64,000 nucleotides of DNA from NCBI RefSeq assembly GCF_009857445.1, contig NZ_WWCN01000002.1, positions 310,001 to 374,000 on the forward strand. Reading direction: 5' to 3'. Position numbers and translations under genes: made by a program. The notes below the pieces were generated by a model. The model had not been told where the DNA came from. It ran no database searches and saw only the letters and a list, made by a program, of their open reading frames with translations. Positions within the stretch are counted from its first letter, which is position 1, and each line of letters begins with the position of its first letter. The DNA comes from Duganella flavida (GTDB lineage: Bacteria; Pseudomonadota; Gammaproteobacteria; Burkholderiales; Burkholderiaceae_D). Shown here in pieces: positions 61,276 through 64,000 of this stretch.

Positions 61276-62502
61276 ATGAGCAAGGAAAAACTGGCGCAAT
61301 GGATCGATGCGCACTTTGATGAAGAAGTCGGCGTGTTGCAACAGCTGCTGCGCGTACCGACCGATACGCCGCCCGGCAACAACGCGCCGCATGCGGAGGT
61401 GGTGGCAGACCTGGTCAAGGCTTATGGCTGGACCGCCGAGAAGCACGCGGTGCCGGAACAAGCCGTGCGCGATTACGGCATGGAGAGCATTACCAACCTG
61501 ATCGTGCGCCGTCCTTACGCGGCGGGCGGTCCGACTGTGGCGCTGAACGCGCACGGCGACGTGGTGCCGCCGGGTGATAACTGGACTTTCCCGCCATACG
61601 GCGGCGTAGTCGATAACGGTTTTATCTACGGCCGCGCTGCGGCGGTGTCCAAGTGCGACTTTGCCACCTATATCTTCGCGGTGCGCGCGCTGGAAGCGCT
61701 GGGCGTGCCGCTCAAGGGCGGACTGGAACTGCACTTCACCTACGACGAAGAATTCGGCGGCCTGCTCGGGCCGGGCTGGCTGCTGGAACAAAAGCTGACC
61801 AAGCCTGATTACGTGATCGCGGCTGGCTTCAGCTACAACATCGTCACCGCGCACAACGCCTGCCTGCAACTGGAGATCACCGTGCACGGCAAGTCCGGCC
61901 ACGGTGCGATGCCGGAGACCGGCCACGATGCGCTGCAGGCGGCAACTCGCATCCTCAACGCCATCTACGGCCAGCTGCCGGAACTGAAAAAGATCAAATC
62001 GAAAATCGCCGGCATCGATTCGCCGACCATGCTGGTGGGCCGCATCGATGGTGGTACCAACACCAACGTGGTGCCGGGCAAAGTCACGCTGAAGATGGAC
62101 CGCCGCATGATTCCGGAAGAAGATCCGGTAGCAGTGGAAGCGCAAGTGCGCGCGCTGATCGAGAACGCGGTGCAGGGCGTGCCCGGCATCACGCTGGAGA
62201 TCAAGCGCCTGCTGCTGTCGCACGCACTGCGCGAGCGTCCGGGCACGGAGAAGCTGGTGGCCAGCATCCAGCAGAATGCGGAAACCTTCATCGGCGAGAA
62301 AATCCCGGCGCAAGGCACGCCGCTGTATGCGGACGCGCGCCTGTATGGTGAACACGGCATTCCAGCAGTGCTGTACGGCGCCGGCCCGCGCACCGTGCCC
62401 GAGTCCAACGCCAAGAAAGCCGATGAACGTCTCAATCTGGAAGACCTGAGGAAAGCGACCAAGGTGGTAGCAAGCACCTTATTTGACTTCCTCGGAGCGT
62501 GA
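61276..62502 (+). CDS. Atypical M20-family hydrolase
   Basis: A 408-residue M20/ArgE-DapE-like protein. The first metal motif NAHGDVVPPGDNW (His about 92, Asp about 94) and the Glu pair in FTYDEEFGGLLG are present. The usual GRGxxDxKG, which carries the metal-bridging Asp, reads GRAAAVSKCDFATY, and the usual C-terminal AHxxDE reads AKKADE, so the last His ligand seems replaced by Lys. Lid-domain motifs (HGKSGHGAMPETGHDALQAA) are normal. It follows puuD by 10 nt and is probably part of urate breakdown, but its substrate is unknown. It may be a single-metal enzyme or a binding protein. Confidence 0.8.
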   Translation: MSKEKLAQWIDAHFDEEVGVLQQLLRVPTDTPPGNNAPHAEVVADLVKAYGWTAEKHAVPEQAVRDYGMESITNLIVRRPYAAGGPTVALNAHGDVVPPGDNWTFPPYGGVVDNGFIYGRAAAVSKCDFATYIFAVRALEALGVPLKGGLELHFTYDEEFGGLLGPGWLLEQKLTKPDYVIAAGFSYNIVTAHNACLQLEITVHGKSGHGAMPETGHDALQAATRILNAIYGQLPELKKIKSKIAGIDSPTMLVGRIDGGTNTNVVPGKVTLKMDRRMIPEEDPVAVEAQVRALIENAVQGVPGITLEIKRLLLSHALRERPGTEKLVASIQQNAETFIGEKIPAQGTPLYADARLYGEHGIPAVLYGAGPRTVPESNAKKADERLNLEDLRKATKVVASTLFDFLGA

Positions 62503-62571
62503 GATGTTTTCTAAAAAGCCGATGGCCGCTACTGGAAAAAACTGAAGACTTCGAGCAGCTGCCTTCCAGCG

Positions 62572-63297
62572 TCAAGGCGAAATAAAGTACTTCTTTTGTA
62601 GCCGGGCATTCAGGCCTTGAGCGTTCAGGCGCCTGGCTGCTTCGGTGAGTGACGGCGCCAGTAAGGCATAGTCCTTGCCGAGATAGATGTAGAGATTGAA
62701 CTCATCCAGCTGCTTGCCGATGTGTCCCTGGCGCAGCAGTGCCCGCGACTGGGCGTTCAAGCTGCCATCGTCGAAAACACATGCCTGGTCGCGGCCTGCC
62801 AGCACCATCTCCAGGCACGCAGGCACAGATTGCACATCATGCGGTTGTACATTGGGCCACATGGCCTCCAGCCGTTGCTGGTAGATGTAGACGCCGCGCT
62901 TGTAGCTGATGGTCCGCGCCTTGTTTGCCAGTTCCGCCCAGCTGCTAATCGCCGGCCGTGAAGTGCGCGTGAACACAAAGGTACGTGAAGTGATGAACGC
63001 TTCTTCCACGCGATGGTATTCCGGACGCTTCTCATTGTATTGCCGCACCCGGCCTACTTCACCGGCGATGCTGCCGTCGGCCAGCATGGCGGAGCCGCGC
63101 CGGCCCGGCAAATTGCGTAGTTGGCAGCGCTGGCGAACCTCGGCGCAAAGCTGCTCCAGATATTCCAGCGCATAGCTGTACACGACGGTTTCCGGATCGT
63201 GTGTGGTGCCGAAGATCAGCGTGTCCGGTCCTTGCGCCAGTGCGGGCGCGCACAGGGCGATGGCGATCGCCGGCAATACGGGCCAACAGCGGGGCAT
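62572..63297 (-). CDS. Periplasmic solute-binding-like protein, no transporter partner
   Basis: A 241-residue exported protein with a signal peptide (CWPVLPAIAIALCAPALA) and a PBPb-type layout: IFGTTHDPETVVYSYALEYL, GEVGRVRQYNEKRPEYHRVE, WAELANKARTISYKRGVYIY and VPACLEMVLAGRDQACVFDD. It resembles the protein at 8222-9154 in type and in having no ABC partner. Start 63297 has GGAGA eight bases before it; the longer upstream frame is rejected because it reads into the divergent PqiA gene and delays the signal peptide. Ligand unknown. Confidence 0.7.
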   Translation of the reverse strand: MPRCWPVLPAIAIALCAPALAQGPDTLIFGTTHDPETVVYSYALEYLEQLCAEVRQRCQLRNLPGRRGSAMLADGSIAGEVGRVRQYNEKRPEYHRVEEAFITSRTFVFTRTSRPAISSWAELANKARTISYKRGVYIYQQRLEAMWPNVQPHDVQSVPACLEMVLAGRDQACVFDDGSLNAQSRALLRQGHIGKQLDEFNLYIYLGKDYALLAPSLTEAARRLNAQGLNARLQKKYFISP

Positions 63298-63388
63298 GGG
63301 CTGTCTCCGGAATAGAAATCGTGCTCTATGATAGCCGATCCGGGTTTGCCGTATCATATGCTCCATCATAGATACAACGGCCAGCCTT

Positions 63389-64000
63389 GTGCATCGATAC
63401 GATTTAATCAGTTGCCATGACTGCGGTGTGCTGCATCGGCGCCGCCCGGTACGCCCGCGCGAGAAGGCGCGCTGCGTGCGCTGCCGCTCGGTCCTGTATC
63501 GCGGCATCCATTCCGACGCCAGCCGCATGGCAGCCATCACGCTGGGCGCGGTGTTCACCTTTTTGATTGCGCAGTTTTTCCCTATCGTCGAACTCGAAGT
63601 GGGCGGCTACAGCAGCAGCGCCACGCTGCTGGGCGCTATCCACGTGCTGTGGACGGAGCAGATGCAGCTGGTGGCGGTGGTGGTATTCCTGTTCACGATG
63701 TTGCTGCCGGCGGTGGAGCTGGGGGCTTTGCTGTATGTGACGTTGTCGTTGCGCGCCGGCCATCGGCCACCGGGCTTCGACCATTTGCTGCGCGCGGTCG
63801 GCATGGCACGGCGCTGGGGCATGACCGAGGTGCTGATGATCGGTATCCTGATCACCATCGTCAAGATGACCAGCCTTGCGGAAGTGGTGGTGCAACCGGG
63901 CCTGTTTGCATTCGGTGCGCTGACGCTGATGCTAGCGGTCGTAGTGTCCTTCGATCCGAAAATTCTGTGGAATCTTGGAGAGCATTTACCGGGTCCGCGC
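63389..64000 (+). CDS. PqiA-like inner-membrane protein, 3' end outside window
   Basis: The first 204 codons of a paraquat-inducible protein A-type membrane protein, with no stop before the window end. A GTG start gives YDLISCHDCGVLHRRR and then CVRCRSVLYRGIH, a paired CxxC zinc-ribbon (Cys about 9, 12, 34, 37). Hydrophobic helices follow at about 54-70, 86-106, 108-128 and 165-185, with the FFPIVELEVGGYSSSATLLG segment typical of PqiA. PqiA proteins work with MCE proteins (PqiB) in lipid transfer across the envelope; a pqiB-like gene may lie just beyond the edge. No ATG is available at this end, so the GTG is an inferred start. Confidence 0.85.
   Translation, partial: MHRYDLISCHDCGVLHRRRPVRPREKARCVRCRSVLYRGIHSDASRMAAITLGAVFTFLIAQFFPIVELEVGGYSSSATLLGAIHVLWTEQMQLVAVVVFLFTMLLPAVELGALLYVTLSLRAGHRPPGFDHLLRAVGMARRWGMTEVLMIGILITIVKMTSLAEVVVQPGLFAFGALTLMLAVVVSFDPKILWNLGEHLPGPR

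Overview
The window looks like a chromosomal segment of a GC-rich betaproteobacterium, most likely Oxalobacteraceae (Massilia, Duganella or Janthinobacterium type). That placement is inference. It rests on the high-GC codon use, two large TonB-dependent receptors, PEP-CTERM proteins, and the overall protein character. No rRNA, tRNA, CRISPR array, insertion sequence or phage gene was seen.

Almost the whole segment concerns nucleic acid, nucleoside and nucleobase use, from outside the cell to central metabolism. (1) 1-8221 holds an adenosine deaminase (5' end cut by the window edge), a TonB-dependent receptor, and a tight three-gene operon for exported enzymes: a lipoprotein 5'-nucleotidase, a PLD-type phosphodiesterase and an S1/P1 nuclease. 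(2) 8222-12210 is mixed: a lone periplasmic binding protein, a DeoR-type regulator, nudK, then a lower-GC islet with a HigBA toxin-antitoxin pair and a broken nucleotidyltransferase gene, then a cytochrome c. (3) 12207-16867 is a BMP-type nucleoside ABC importer. (4) 17326-21961 is a second TonB-dependent receptor followed by DUF969, DUF979 and pyroglutamyl peptidase. (5) 21951-24924 is a pseudouridine operon (psuK, psuG, lysR). (6) 25149-33556 is a purine and deoxyribonucleoside operon: purine nucleoside phosphorylase, deoB, deoC, an ALDH16-like two-domain aldehyde dehydrogenase, deoA, cdd and an unusual two-part deaminase.

(7) 33553-38791 is unrelated: a VOC protein, a LytS/LytTR two-component system with a small membrane protein, an acetyltransferase and two tandem choice-of-anchor A PEP-CTERM proteins. 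(8) 38751-51818 is reductive pyrimidine catabolism. It has two regulators (a RutR-like TetR protein and a MocR protein) divergent from beta-alanine:pyruvate aminotransferase, alanine dehydrogenase, malonate-semialdehyde dehydrogenase, preT, preA, an NCS1 permease, dihydropyrimidinase and beta-ureidopropionase. Together these can take uracil or thymine to acetyl-CoA or propionyl-CoA, CO2 and ammonia. (9) 51878-57090 holds a PAS-GGDEF-EAL protein, a TPR/glycosyltransferase-like protein and a prolyl oligopeptidase. (10) 57165-62502 is urate catabolism: a UraD-allantoate amidohydrolase fusion, a LysR regulator, the membrane urate oxidase PuuD and an atypical M20 hydrolase. The window ends with a second lone binding protein and the start of a PqiA-like gene.

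The most interesting points are the exported nucleic-acid-degrading locus, a 15-bp element shared (14/15) by the two nucleoside control regions, a RutR-type operator before the pyrimidine operon, the UraD-AllC fusion, the two-part deaminase, and the M20 hydrolase lacking usual metal ligands. Functions are assigned by reading sequence motifs without database searches.
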